Assembly: GCF_031932625.1 (NCBI RefSeq)
Contig: NZ_JAVSCK010000002.1
Location: 186,001-250,000, forward strand
Origin: Hwangdonia seohaensis
GTDB lineage: Bacteria; Bacteroidota; Bacteroidia; Flavobacteriales; Flavobacteriaceae
Reading direction: 5' to 3'
Length of the DNA: 64,000 nucleotides
Position 1 is the stretch's first letter; the number at the start of each line of letters is the position of its first letter. The notes below the pieces were generated by a model. The model did no database searches and was not told the DNA's origin. It was given only the letters and a program-made list of their open reading frames with translations. Positions 26,270 through 34,763 of this stretch are shown one piece after another. A program made the position numbers and the translations under genes.

Positions 26270-26415
26270 TATAAAAAATACGTTTTAGTGTTTCTAACAA
26301 CAATAGGCCTAAACGTCCATGTTTTAGAAAAAATCATCCTTCGCCACCCGCGCTACCGTACGAATCCTTTCGTGTGGCATCTAATTTTAAGCTACAATTA
26401 TAAACTATAAAATAG

Positions 26416-26502
26416 ATGAGCGGAAATTACAAATTCCATAATCCTGAAGACAATGCAAAAAAACGGGGAATTAATAATTATATTTATATTTTTTCGATTT
26501 AA
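26416..26502 (+). pseudogene. remnant of a REP-associated (IS200-like) transposase
   Basis: A 28-codon frame begins MSGNYKFHNPED, the typical opening of REP-associated tyrosine transposases in Flavobacteria, and then runs out into unrelated sequence and a stop. No HUH motif or catalytic Tyr remains. GC-rich hairpin-like sequence lies just upstream (about 26344-26385). It is 670 bases from dispersed repeat copy B, a possible substrate of such enzymes. The call rests on a short match. Confidence 0.45.
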
Positions 26503-26538
26503 AGTTTGGTTTAAAAAGTTAAATTGAATTTTGGCGAC

Positions 26539-26557
26539 CGTTTGCTTTTAGCAAACG
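26539..26557. repeat. hairpin upstream of the SMR exporter
   Basis: Perfect 7-bp inverted repeat CGTTTGC / GCAAACG with a TTTTA loop, 47 bases before the SMR start. No T-run follows. It could be a regulatory RNA structure. It does not match known guanidine riboswitch patterns as far as can be judged by eye. Confidence 0.6.
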
Positions 26558-26577
26558 ATGATAGTTACAAGGAGATT

Positions 26578-26607
26578 ATGTTTTTTTTGGTAAAAATTAA
26601 ATTATGA
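26578..26607 (+). CDS. possible 9-residue leader peptide coupled to the SMR gene
   Basis: ATG at 26578 is preceded at good spacing by AAGGAG, a strong ribosome site that is unusual in Bacteroidota. It encodes MFFLVKIKL and its TGA stop overlaps the SMR start codon as ATGA (26604-26607). This would couple translation of the two. It may instead simply provide the ribosome entry for the SMR gene. Confidence 0.35.
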   Translation: MFFLVKIKL

Positions 26608-26951
26608 GTATAAACTGGATATTATTGGTTATTGGCGGCGTTTTTGAGACCGGTTTTGCCATAAGCTTAGGAAAAGCACAGCAAACTTCGGGTAAAGAAA
26701 TGTGGCTCTGGCTATTGGCGTTCATTGTTTGCGTAAGCATTAGCATGTACCTTTTATTTAAGGCCATGGGTGGTGAAGCCGCAATTCCTGTGGGTACTGC
26801 CTATGCTGTTTGGGGTGCTATTGGCGCAATAGGTACTGTTATTGCAGGCATTGTATTGTTTAGTGAGCCTATAACATTTTGGCGAATATTTTTTCTTACA
26901 ACACTGGTTATTTCAGTAGTAGGGCTACAATTGGTCGGTGCGGAAAAATAA
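26604..26951 (+). CDS. SMR family small multidrug or guanidinium exporter (SugE-like)
   Basis: 115 residues with four hydrophobic helices. The essential membrane Glu is in IGGVFETGFAISLGKA near residue 15. GGEAAIPVGTAYAVWGAIGAIG fits the SugE/Gdx side of the SMR family, which exports guanidinium or quaternary cations by proton exchange as an antiparallel dimer. Only one SMR gene is present, so a homodimer is expected. Substrate is not fixed by the sequence. Confidence 0.85.
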   Translation: MSINWILLVIGGVFETGFAISLGKAQQTSGKEMWLWLLAFIVCVSISMYLLFKAMGGEAAIPVGTAYAVWGAIGAIGTVIAGIVLFSEPITFWRIFFLTTLVISVVGLQLVGAEK

Positions 26952-27167
26952 GTCAGATTTAATGGGAATTGCTATTTACAGATTCAATTAACCGTTTCCC
27001 CCCGCAACCGCTAGTCTGTGACCAGTGGCGGAAAAAATGAACTAGAGTAAATTATATAAAGTAGCTACTATTCGAAATTTAAAACTTCAAAGTATTTCGA
27101 AAATCACAAAACCCATAAACTCCAAAACAACCATAACCATTGGGTTTAAAAATATAGCTAGCAAATA

Positions 27168-27258
27168 TGTGCGTTAGGGATTGAGGCATTTGTTGGAGCT
27201 CGCCGACGCAGGAGGAAGCGACTGCTGAAAGCCCGACCCCTTTTGGGGGTAACGCCCA
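27168..27258 (+). repeat. dispersed repeat, copy B
   Basis: About 91 bases matching copy A at 16659-16745: both open TGTGCGTTAGGGATTGA, share GAGCTCGCCGACGCAGGAGG and close with GGTAACGCCCA. Internal differences include an ACCCCTTTTGGGGGT hairpin in this copy. It lies in the 439-bp spacer before the EACC1-caspase pair. The rest of that spacer (26952-27167) shows only a GC hairpin near 27000-27030 and AT-rich sequence. Confidence 0.85.
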
Positions 27259-27358
27259 AAACCTTTCGAACAACAAGTGTTTCATGTAAACTTCTGAAAA
27301 ACACGTAGGTACTTTAAAAATCGCGAAACATTTAACTGCATATCTGAAATAAATTCTA

Positions 27359-27366
27359 TAAATTTG
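27359..27366 (+). promoter_or_regulatory. predicted -7 element for the EACC1-caspase operon
   Basis: TAAATTTG matches TAnnTTTG exactly and lies 25 bases before the chosen ATG at 27391. No convincing -33 TTG was found. Confidence 0.45.
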
Positions 27367-27390
27367 GTTTACAGCCAAAAAACAATAATT

Positions 27391-27765
27391 ATGGAAAATA
27401 AACAGATAGAAGTTATTCTGAATCCATCTTCAGATTTTTTTGATGAAAACGATCAGCGATGGTCACAACAAAAAAATTTACTTGTCCGTGATTTGCAAGG
27501 AAGAGCCACAAAAGTCGAAAAGAAATCAGAGCCTATGGACGGTATGAAAGGCGGATTGGAAACCTTAATTATCACCCTAGGCCCTGCAGTAATAACAGGA
27601 ATAGTAGATGTGGTTAAAGCGTGGTTGGCTAGGGATAAGTCTACCAAAATTGAATTATCGGCAAATATTAACGGAAAAACGGTTTCGTTTACCGCCGATG
27701 CCAGCGGCGTTGACAAAAATACGCTTAAAGAATTCCTTGAACAAGCCATAGAAAAAGCTTCGTAA
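27391..27765 (+). CDS. EACC1-like effector-associated component
   Basis: 124 residues from ATG at 27391; an in-frame TTG upstream is disfavoured because it would overlap the -7 element. The layout matches the effector-associated constant component EACC1: a short N-terminal strand (QIEVILNPSSD), a middle hydrophobic helix pair (GGLETLIITLGPAVITGIVD), VVKAWLARD, and a C-terminal KIELSANINGKTVSFTADA strand pair. EACC1 proteins are encoded next to caspases or other effectors in predicted conflict systems. The stop lies 1 base before the caspase ATG, as expected. Confidence 0.72.
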   Translation: MENKQIEVILNPSSDFFDENDQRWSQQKNLLVRDLQGRATKVEKKSEPMDGMKGGLETLIITLGPAVITGIVDVVKAWLARDKSTKIELSANINGKTVSFTADASGVDKNTLKEFLEQAIEKAS

Positions 27766-27766
27766 T

Positions 27767-29686
27767 ATGAGTGTAACCTATAAAGCTATATTGATAGGGA
27801 ACAGTGAATATCCTGAAGATCCGCACGAATTAAAAAAGCTTAATGGGCCCGTAAACGATGTCAAGATATTAAAACAGGCGCTTTGTAATCCTGAAAAAGG
27901 ATTGTTTAAAGAAGAGCATGTTGTTGAACTTATAAACGCAACATCTGTAGAAATGCTTGCAGCTATGGAGGATTATTTCAAAAATCTAACTTATAACGAT
28001 CAATCGTTGTTTTATTATAGCGGGCACGGGTTGCACAACATCATGAATAGGTTGTATTTAGCCGCTAAAAACTCAAAGAAAGACTCCTTGATTTCTACAG
28101 CGATATCAGATAACACCATCAACATGTTACTGGAATCTTGCGGAACCAGAAAGCATATTTTAATTCTCGATTGCTGCCACAGCGGCTCGTTTAAAGGCGG
28201 GGATTTGCCACAATCGTTACTTGGTGAAGGCCGTTTTGTTATAACCAGTTCAAGTTCGGAAGAATTAACGGCCGATACCAATAAACCTGATAGCCCAAGT
28301 CCTTTTACAAAATACCTTACCGAAGCGCTCTTAGCAGATGAAATAGATAGAAATCAAGACGGATATGTGAGCATTAATGAGGTTTATGAGTATATCTATC
28401 CAAGAATCAATAAAGAAACCAAGCAGCGGCCCCAAAGAAAGTTTGGAGATACTTCCGGTGATCTCCCGCTTTGCAGACGGAAACCTTTACCTAAAAAAGA
28501 ATTGGATGCGATAAAAGAGAAAGACAAAACCATGAATCTGGGCAGTGGGAAACCCCGATTGAACGTATCTGAACAAAAAATTGACCACCTTGGTGTGGCA
28601 TTTGACGAGGACTTGCTGGATGAAATTATAGACGTGTTTAATGAAGGAAGCGGTAAATTAAATTGGGCCGCAACTTGTGATGCCGATTGGATTGATATTG
28701 AAAACCATGACACTTACATTAAGCTAAAGTTAACCCCAAAAGTAGGCATGAACCGTGGTAGTATTCGTGTGAAAGATAAAAATGGCGGCGGCTCCAAAAC
28801 TATACGTGTTACGGTTGAAAAACTAAAAGAGCCCGCTAAAAAAATGCCGGAGCCTGAAATAGTAAATAATATAGATACTGAAAAACAAGAAGCGACTGTT
28901 TTAAAAGATAATTCTTCGGCCACATCAACAAAACTCTTGGTTTCTTTCAAGGATGTGAAAATGCGGCACATCAATCAAGCCAAAGCCATTGTGGATAACT
29001 CTGAACAATCGGGGTCAATCCTTGTGTTTTCAGACCGCATAGTATTTGATGGAGAAATTAAAATCACTATAACGGATATTGATGTGTTGGACTACTATCC
29101 ACAAGATATCAATCCGGGTTACACCTATAACTATATGGGGGTTTCGGGGAATTATGATGGTGTTAAAAAAATGATGTATTTCTATAATTTTAGTTGGTTT
29201 GGTGCCGGACAAACCTGGAAAATGGCGGAACAGATACACCACTTGATCAAGAATAAAAAACTGACCGTTACTGCAAACTTTAAAACACATATTAACGATA
29301 ATCAAAGCAATCAAAACACTACATCAAACTTACAACCGCCACAAAAGCCCACGATTCCGCCACAGCAAAACAGCATTTACATGCCCGGGTCTTGGAACAT
29401 TTATATTTACCAATTTGGGCAACAAATCTCTTATTTAAACCTCTATTTTAACGTTGGTGGAGCATTAAGCGGCACCCAGCAAAGTGTTGATGGGTTTTCG
29501 CAAATAAGCGGTACTTGGGGGTATAATCCGCTCAACAAACTGTTAACATACAATGTTATGGTTTCTTTAATGAATGGCTCAATACCAGACCATGGCAGTG
29601 TAAGCCTGAAAATGGAGGCAAATGGCAATATTTCTGGAACCGATCTTTTGGGTAGGCAATGGACGCTACAAAAAACAGGAAATTAG
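27767..29686 (+). CDS. caspase-family (C14) peptidase with multi-domain C-terminus
   Basis: 639 residues. A caspase fold occupies 1-240 with His87 in YYSGHG and Cys136 in LILDCCHSGS. An EF-hand-like loop lies inside it at 194-205 (DRNQDGYVSINE), suggesting calcium control. Next come a BACON-like beta domain (about 262-352, with ADWIDIEN and MNRGSIRVKDKNG), a PH-like domain (about 388-505), a Gln/Pro linker, and a C-terminal beta-barrel-like domain (538-639, SWNIYIYQFG, SGTWGYN). Paired with EACC1 upstream. Activation by a ligand through the C-terminal domains, followed by proteolysis of cell targets, is an inference. Confidence 0.85.
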   Translation: MSVTYKAILIGNSEYPEDPHELKKLNGPVNDVKILKQALCNPEKGLFKEEHVVELINATSVEMLAAMEDYFKNLTYNDQSLFYYSGHGLHNIMNRLYLAAKNSKKDSLISTAISDNTINMLLESCGTRKHILILDCCHSGSFKGGDLPQSLLGEGRFVITSSSSEELTADTNKPDSPSPFTKYLTEALLADEIDRNQDGYVSINEVYEYIYPRINKETKQRPQRKFGDTSGDLPLCRRKPLPKKELDAIKEKDKTMNLGSGKPRLNVSEQKIDHLGVAFDEDLLDEIIDVFNEGSGKLNWAATCDADWIDIENHDTYIKLKLTPKVGMNRGSIRVKDKNGGGSKTIRVTVEKLKEPAKKMPEPEIVNNIDTEKQEATVLKDNSSATSTKLLVSFKDVKMRHINQAKAIVDNSEQSGSILVFSDRIVFDGEIKITITDIDVLDYYPQDINPGYTYNYMGVSGNYDGVKKMMYFYNFSWFGAGQTWKMAEQIHHLIKNKKLTVTANFKTHINDNQSNQNTTSNLQPPQKPTIPPQQNSIYMPGSWNIYIYQFGQQISYLNLYFNVGGALSGTQQSVDGFSQISGTWGYNPLNKLLTYNVMVSLMNGSIPDHGSVSLKMEANGNISGTDLLGRQWTLQKTGN

Positions 29687-29718
29687 CAATCTTGTTTCTT
29701 TGTTTACTGTTTAGAATT

Positions 29719-29742
29719 TTTAGATAGAGAGGGTTGGTTGGG
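29719..29742 (+). repeat. comM 3'-end direct repeat, right copy
   Basis: Same orientation as, and 22 of 24 bases identical to, the comM end at 21085-21108. In frame it would still read LDREGWLG. The upstream bases (TTTAGAA before it, TATAGAA in comM) also resemble comM with a 1-base indel. It lies 33 bases after the caspase stop and probably marks the right border of inserted DNA. Confidence 0.72.
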
Positions 29743-29758
29743 GCGAAAACCTTAATCT

Positions 29759-29908
29759 TTATTTTAAGAGTTGAATGAGTTTTATTAGACTTTCTATTTT
29801 TATCTCTGACTTAAAGGCTATGATTAGCATCATTGCTATTAATCCAAATTGCCACCAAGTCCAATTTGGTAGAGGGACTTTTAGATATTTTAATTTTTTA
29901 CGACTCAT
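29759..29908 (-). CDS. small membrane protein, hypothetical
   Basis: 49-residue frame starting MSRKKLKYLKVPLPNWTWWQ, then a hydrophobic helix FGLIAMMLIIAF and an amphipathic tail (KIESLIKLIQLLK). The basic start, Trp-rich interface, one helix and Leu/Ile tail look like a real small membrane protein. No family is recognised. The rest of the 605-bp spacer (29909-30291) is very AT-rich and shows no convincing gene. Confidence 0.45.
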   Translation of the reverse strand: MSRKKLKYLKVPLPNWTWWQFGLIAMMLIIAFKSEIKIESLIKLIQLLK

Positions 29909-30291
29909 ACTTTGGTTTTCAATCAAATATAAAATTTAAATTAAATATCTTAAAATTAGATTGTTAACAGCATAAAGTTTTGGTGTGTATAAGATTAAAT
30001 GAAGAAATAGATGAATATAAATTTATAAAAACGAAATCATAATTCAATTATATTGCAAACATAAACATAAACAAATAAAATCAAAATAAAATAAGATTTA
30101 ACAAATCTTCAATATTTTGATTGATGCAAATTTATTGTTAATAACTTTCTAAATTTTTTTATATAAAAAAACTAATTACCCAACATTAGCGCTCGTTATT
30201 AAAGCACCATATTTCCTGATAGAATCGCCATCTATTTTCATAATCATAAATTGTTTTTCAAAATTTACCAACTAACTGTTATATTTACGAT

Positions 30292-31431
30292 ATGAAAAGA
30301 TATATCGTACTGCTATTCGTTGTTTCAACTGTAAGCTGCAACAACTCGAAAGAAAAACAACAACCTGCTGAAACCAAAACAGAACTGGTTTCAGCATCGC
30401 AATCCAAACCCATTTTAGGCATTCCAAAACTGGACTTAAAAGGTGCAAATACCTTAGCACAATTACCGATGCATTGCATCAATACCGAATATCCAAACAA
30501 ACTCAACCAAACGATTGGTAACGATGACGATTTAAAATCCCCAAGCGCATTGCATCCTGCGTTTTATGGGTGTTTCGATTGGCATTCGTCCGTTCACGGG
30601 CATTGGAGTTTGGTGAGTTTACTCAAACAGTTCCCGGATATTGATAATGCTGATGAAATTAAAAATCAACTTCTCAATAACATTTCAAAAGAAAATATTG
30701 AATCCGAAGTGCAATATTTTTATGGCAAACACAACACGTCTTACGAGCGTACCTACGGTTGGGCGTGGTTGCTTAAACTCGCCGAAGAATTGCATACTTG
30801 GGACGACGAAACCGCACGAACCCTTGAAACCAATTTACAACCGTTAACCGATTTAATTGTTGGAAAATACATAGAATTTCTTCCCAAATTAAATTACCCA
30901 ATAAGAGTTGGCGAACATACAAATACCGCTTTCGGGTTGTCTTTTGCTTACGATTATGCTTCAACCGTAAATAACGAAACACTTAAAAACCTGATTGCAC
31001 AACGCGCTAAAGATTTTTATTTGAAAGACGCCGGTTGCCCAATAACCTGGGAACCCAGTGGTTTTGATTTTTTATCGCCGTGTTTAGAGGAAGCCGCTTT
31101 AATGAAGCGTGTGCTATCAACTGAGGATTTCAAAGTATGGTTGCATGAATTTCTTCCGCAGTTAAAAGATAGAAACTTCAAACTCGAAACAGGAAAAGTG
31201 TCCGACAGAACCGATGGAAAATTGGTGCATTTGGATGGCGTTAATTTTTCGCGTGCATGGAGTTTAAATAAAATTGCCGAAGGATTGCCGGAGTACAATC
31301 ATTTAAAAAACATCGCCAATCACCATATAAATTATTCGTTGCCAAGTATTGTAGGCGACAGTTACGAGGGCGGTCATTGGTTGGGAAGTTTCGCTATTTA
31401 CGCGCTTAATTCCACAGTCAAAATCAAATAG
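30292..31431 (+). CDS. DUF2891 family lipoprotein
   Basis: 379 residues. Lipoprotein signal with lipid Cys at 16 (VSTVSCNN). The family shows in HPAFYGCFDWHSSVHGHWSL, NTSYERTYGWAWLLKLAEEL, RVGEHTNTAFGLSFAYDYA and the end SYEGGHWLGSFAIYAL. The helical pattern with WHSSVHGHW and GGHWLGSF suggests an alpha/alpha-barrel, as in some glycoside-active proteins, but no activity is established. First clearly core gene after the accessory region. Confidence 0.85.
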   Translation: MKRYIVLLFVVSTVSCNNSKEKQQPAETKTELVSASQSKPILGIPKLDLKGANTLAQLPMHCINTEYPNKLNQTIGNDDDLKSPSALHPAFYGCFDWHSSVHGHWSLVSLLKQFPDIDNADEIKNQLLNNISKENIESEVQYFYGKHNTSYERTYGWAWLLKLAEELHTWDDETARTLETNLQPLTDLIVGKYIEFLPKLNYPIRVGEHTNTAFGLSFAYDYASTVNNETLKNLIAQRAKDFYLKDAGCPITWEPSGFDFLSPCLEEAALMKRVLSTEDFKVWLHEFLPQLKDRNFKLETGKVSDRTDGKLVHLDGVNFSRAWSLNKIAEGLPEYNHLKNIANHHINYSLPSIVGDSYEGGHWLGSFAIYALNSTVKIK

Positions 31432-31520
31432 AATCTCAATATTATGTTAAAGCCATTGCAAACAACAAGTATGTCTTTAATTTTTTATATTTTTCTTCAT
31501 TAAACTAATTAACTAAACAA

Positions 31521-34500
31521 ATGAAACCATTTTCTTTAATGCTTTTGGCATGCAGTTTTTTGTTTGCCAACGCCGTATCTGCACAAAACCCGATAGTAAA
31601 TTCACCAGCTTTAAATGCCGATGGCACGCAAATAGCCTTTAATTTTCAGGGCGATATTTGGACGACAAATATAAACGGTAAAAACGCAAAACGATTAACC
31701 GTTCACGAAGGTTACGATACCAATCCGCTGTGGAGCGCAGACGGAAAAACCATTGCGTTTCAGAGCAACAGGTTTGGAAATTATGATGTTTTTACCATAC
31801 CTTCAAATGGCGGATTGTCACAACGAATTACGTATCATTCAACCACCGATAATTTAACGGATTACACAAATAATGGTGATATTTTATTTTCAACACGACG
31901 GAATTTTGCCCAAGTTGAACGCGAATACGAAACGCATAAAGTAAGCGATAAAGGCGGAACACCACATAGGTTTATGAGCACATTAGGCTTCGATTCCAAA
32001 TTATCACCCAACGGAAAATTTATTGTTTTTGTAAAGGGAAATTGCAGAATCCAACGTGAAGCGTATCGTGGTTCGGCAAATAGGGATTTGTGGTTGTACG
32101 ATATTAAAAATGATAAATACACACAACTAACCACTTTTGATGGCAACGATTTTTATCCGCAATGGGGCGATAACAATACCATTTATTTTCAATCGGCACA
32201 AAGCGGAAAATATAACGTACACCAACTTAAGATTTCTGATACGGGCGCGAAAGAAGGACCAATAGAGCAGGTGAGTGCGTTTAAGGATATGGGCATATTT
32301 TCTTTTCATGTGAGTAGAAACGGAAATGCTATAATTATGGCTCAAGCCGATAAGGTTTTTGTAATGGATACGGCAACCAAATCCCAAAAAGAAGTAAACA
32401 TTGATATCGCTTCAGATTACAGGTTCGATCCTGTGGAGCGCAAAACATACACCAACAGAATTGGCGAAATTGCCGTATCGCCAAACGGAAAATACAGTGC
32501 GTTGAATATTAGAGGCGAAGTATTTTTAAGGGAAAATGATAAAGATAAAAGCCGAACGGTAAACGTTTCAAATTCATCGTACAGAGACAGAATGGCCACT
32601 TGGGTTAACGATAGCACCTTGATTTTTATTTCGGATAGAGACGGACAGAATGATTTGTACGTGGTAACTTCCGATGATAAAAAAGAATCAAACCTCTTTA
32701 AAACCTTAAAACATCGGGTTGAAAGAATTACAAAAACCAAGGAAAACGAAAGTAATTTGGTAATGTCTCCTAACGGAAAACAATTGGCATTTCAAAGAGG
32801 TCGGGGCATGCTTGTGGTTGCGAACATAGATAACTCCGGAAAAATTTCAAACGAAACCATTTTGCTTGATGGTTGGGATGCCGCCGATAACGTGTCGTGG
32901 TCGCCAGATTCCAAATGGTTGGCGTACAGCTTGAGCGATCTGGATTTTAACAGCGAAATTTATATTCATAAAGCCGATAACTCCAAAAAACCAGTGAACA
33001 TTTCGATGCATCCAAAACAAGATTATGGTCCGGTATGGAGTGCCGATGGAAAAAAATTAATGTTTTCATCCAATAGAAATAATGGCGATTACGATGTTTG
33101 GTTTACTTGGTTAAATAAGGCAGATTGGGAAAAAACAGCTGAAGATTGGAAAGAAGATGATGATGATGACAAGAATAAAAGCAAAAAGAACGACAAGAAA
33201 AACGACGATGACAAAAAAGATAAAGATGCGGTTAAGGACATTGTAATCGATTTTGAAGACATCCACGAGCGTCAAATACAGGTTACTTCGTTTACGGGCG
33301 GCGAGTTTGGTAGAGCATTTTCAAAAGACGGAAAAACCATTTACTACACTACGGGCAATGGCACCAGAGGCAATCCCGATACCGAATCCGATTTGTTTAA
33401 AATTTCATGGGAAGGAAAAGACAGAAAAGCCATTACAAATGGGAATAAAAGACCTTCCAATATTGTGGTAGACAATAAATATTCAAATTTGTACATGACC
33501 AGCGGATTTGGTAGTCTTTCAAAAATTAATATGTCGTCTGATAAAACTGAAAGCCTTCCTATTTCAGCGCGATTGAACGTGGATTACCACGAAGAATCAA
33601 ATCAAATATTCGAGGAAGCTTGGAAAGCACTTAACGATGGGTTTTACGATCCCAATTTTCATGGTCGCGATTGGAATGCCCTAAAGAAAACCTACAAGCC
33701 TTTGGCTATGGACGCTTCCACCAGAATAGATTTCCAAAACATGTTCAATTGGATGTTGGGTCAGGTAAATGCAAGTCACATGGGCTTCCGTTCTGGAGAA
33801 TCTCGCGAAGATTTGCAAAGACAAAGCACCGGTTTGTTAGGCTTGGAGTTTACGCCCAATAACAACGGAAGTTTAAAAGTTGAAGCGGTAATTGGCGACA
33901 TGCCTGCCGATAGAAGCATGAGTAAAATACGTGTCGGCGATGTGGTTACTGCCGTAAATGGCACTAAACTTACTAAAGATTTGAATGTTTACAGCTTGTT
34001 GGAAGGCACTGCAAACGAGAAGATTTATTTAGATGTTAACCGAGGAAATAACGCCGTTGAAGTCGTAATCAGACCTACAAGTAGCAACCGTTTTGAAAAC
34101 TATAAAGCTTGGGTAAAAGAACGTAAACGCCTGACTGAAAAATACTCGAATGGGCAGTTGGGTTACATTCATATTCAAGGGATGAACTGGACGAGTTTCG
34201 AGCGTTTTGAGCGCGAACTCACCGCTGCCGGTTTGGGCAAAAAAGGACTGGTGATTGATGTGCGATTTAACGGTGGTGGTTGGACAACCGATTATCTTAT
34301 GGCGGTTTTAAACGTAAAGCAACACGCTTATACGGTGCCTCGCGGCGCTGCTGGAAATTTAAAAACCGAACATACAAAATTTAAAGAGCATTATCCGTTT
34401 AGCGAGCGTTTGCCTTTAGCGGCTTGGACCAAACCATCTATAGCGCTGTGTAATCATACCAGCTATTCGAATGCCGAAATATTTTCGCATGCGTACAAAG

Positions 34501-34751
34501 CATTGAATATTGGTACTTTGGTTGGCGAACCTACTTTTGGAGCGGTTATTTCAACAGGTTCGGCTCGATTAATAGACGGCTCTAGCGTTAGAATGCCGTT
34601 TAGAGGTTGGTATGTAAAATCGACTGGCGATAACATGGATTTTGTACCGGCAGTCCCGGATATTTTAGTGCTAAACAATCCAGATGATAAAGCAAACAAC
34701 CAAGACACACAACTTAAAAAAGCAGTGGATGAATTGTTAAAGCAACTATAG
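31521..34751 (+). CDS. tricorn-like S41 peptidase
   Basis: 1076 residues with a Sec signal (AVSAQN). Two propeller-like regions of TolB/WD40 type repeats fill about 20-520 (for example TNPLWSADGKTIAFQSNRFG). An acidic-basic low-complexity linker of Asp and Lys follows near 545-575. A PDZ domain (about 770-860, IRVGDVVTAVNGTKL) precedes the S41 peptidase core with His in NASHMGFRS and the nucleophile Ser in HTSYSNAEIF. The order matches archaeal tricorn protease. It should degrade peptides in the periplasm. The linker is unusual and could bind metal. Confidence 0.88.
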   Translation: MKPFSLMLLACSFLFANAVSAQNPIVNSPALNADGTQIAFNFQGDIWTTNINGKNAKRLTVHEGYDTNPLWSADGKTIAFQSNRFGNYDVFTIPSNGGLSQRITYHSTTDNLTDYTNNGDILFSTRRNFAQVEREYETHKVSDKGGTPHRFMSTLGFDSKLSPNGKFIVFVKGNCRIQREAYRGSANRDLWLYDIKNDKYTQLTTFDGNDFYPQWGDNNTIYFQSAQSGKYNVHQLKISDTGAKEGPIEQVSAFKDMGIFSFHVSRNGNAIIMAQADKVFVMDTATKSQKEVNIDIASDYRFDPVERKTYTNRIGEIAVSPNGKYSALNIRGEVFLRENDKDKSRTVNVSNSSYRDRMATWVNDSTLIFISDRDGQNDLYVVTSDDKKESNLFKTLKHRVERITKTKENESNLVMSPNGKQLAFQRGRGMLVVANIDNSGKISNETILLDGWDAADNVSWSPDSKWLAYSLSDLDFNSEIYIHKADNSKKPVNISMHPKQDYGPVWSADGKKLMFSSNRNNGDYDVWFTWLNKADWEKTAEDWKEDDDDDKNKSKKNDKKNDDDKKDKDAVKDIVIDFEDIHERQIQVTSFTGGEFGRAFSKDGKTIYYTTGNGTRGNPDTESDLFKISWEGKDRKAITNGNKRPSNIVVDNKYSNLYMTSGFGSLSKINMSSDKTESLPISARLNVDYHEESNQIFEEAWKALNDGFYDPNFHGRDWNALKKTYKPLAMDASTRIDFQNMFNWMLGQVNASHMGFRSGESREDLQRQSTGLLGLEFTPNNNGSLKVEAVIGDMPADRSMSKIRVGDVVTAVNGTKLTKDLNVYSLLEGTANEKIYLDVNRGNNAVEVVIRPTSSNRFENYKAWVKERKRLTEKYSNGQLGYIHIQGMNWTSFERFERELTAAGLGKKGLVIDVRFNGGGWTTDYLMAVLNVKQHAYTVPRGAAGNLKTEHTKFKEHYPFSERLPLAAWTKPSIALCNHTSYSNAEIFSHAYKALNIGTLVGEPTFGAVISTGSARLIDGSSVRMPFRGWYVKSTGDNMDFVPAVPDILVLNNPDDKANNQDTQLKKAVDELLKQL

Positions 34752-34763
34752 ATATAAACTTAT

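Noticed and set aside
26520..26603. Guanidine riboswitch before the SugE-like gene
   Set aside because: Only one plain hairpin is present; the conserved ACGR loops or ykkC core sequences are not visible.
30190..30265. Short - strand frame of about 21-25 codons (MKIDGDSIRKYGALITSANVG)
   Set aside because: Too short, no hydrophobic or conserved pattern, and it lies in the promoter region of the DUF2891 gene.
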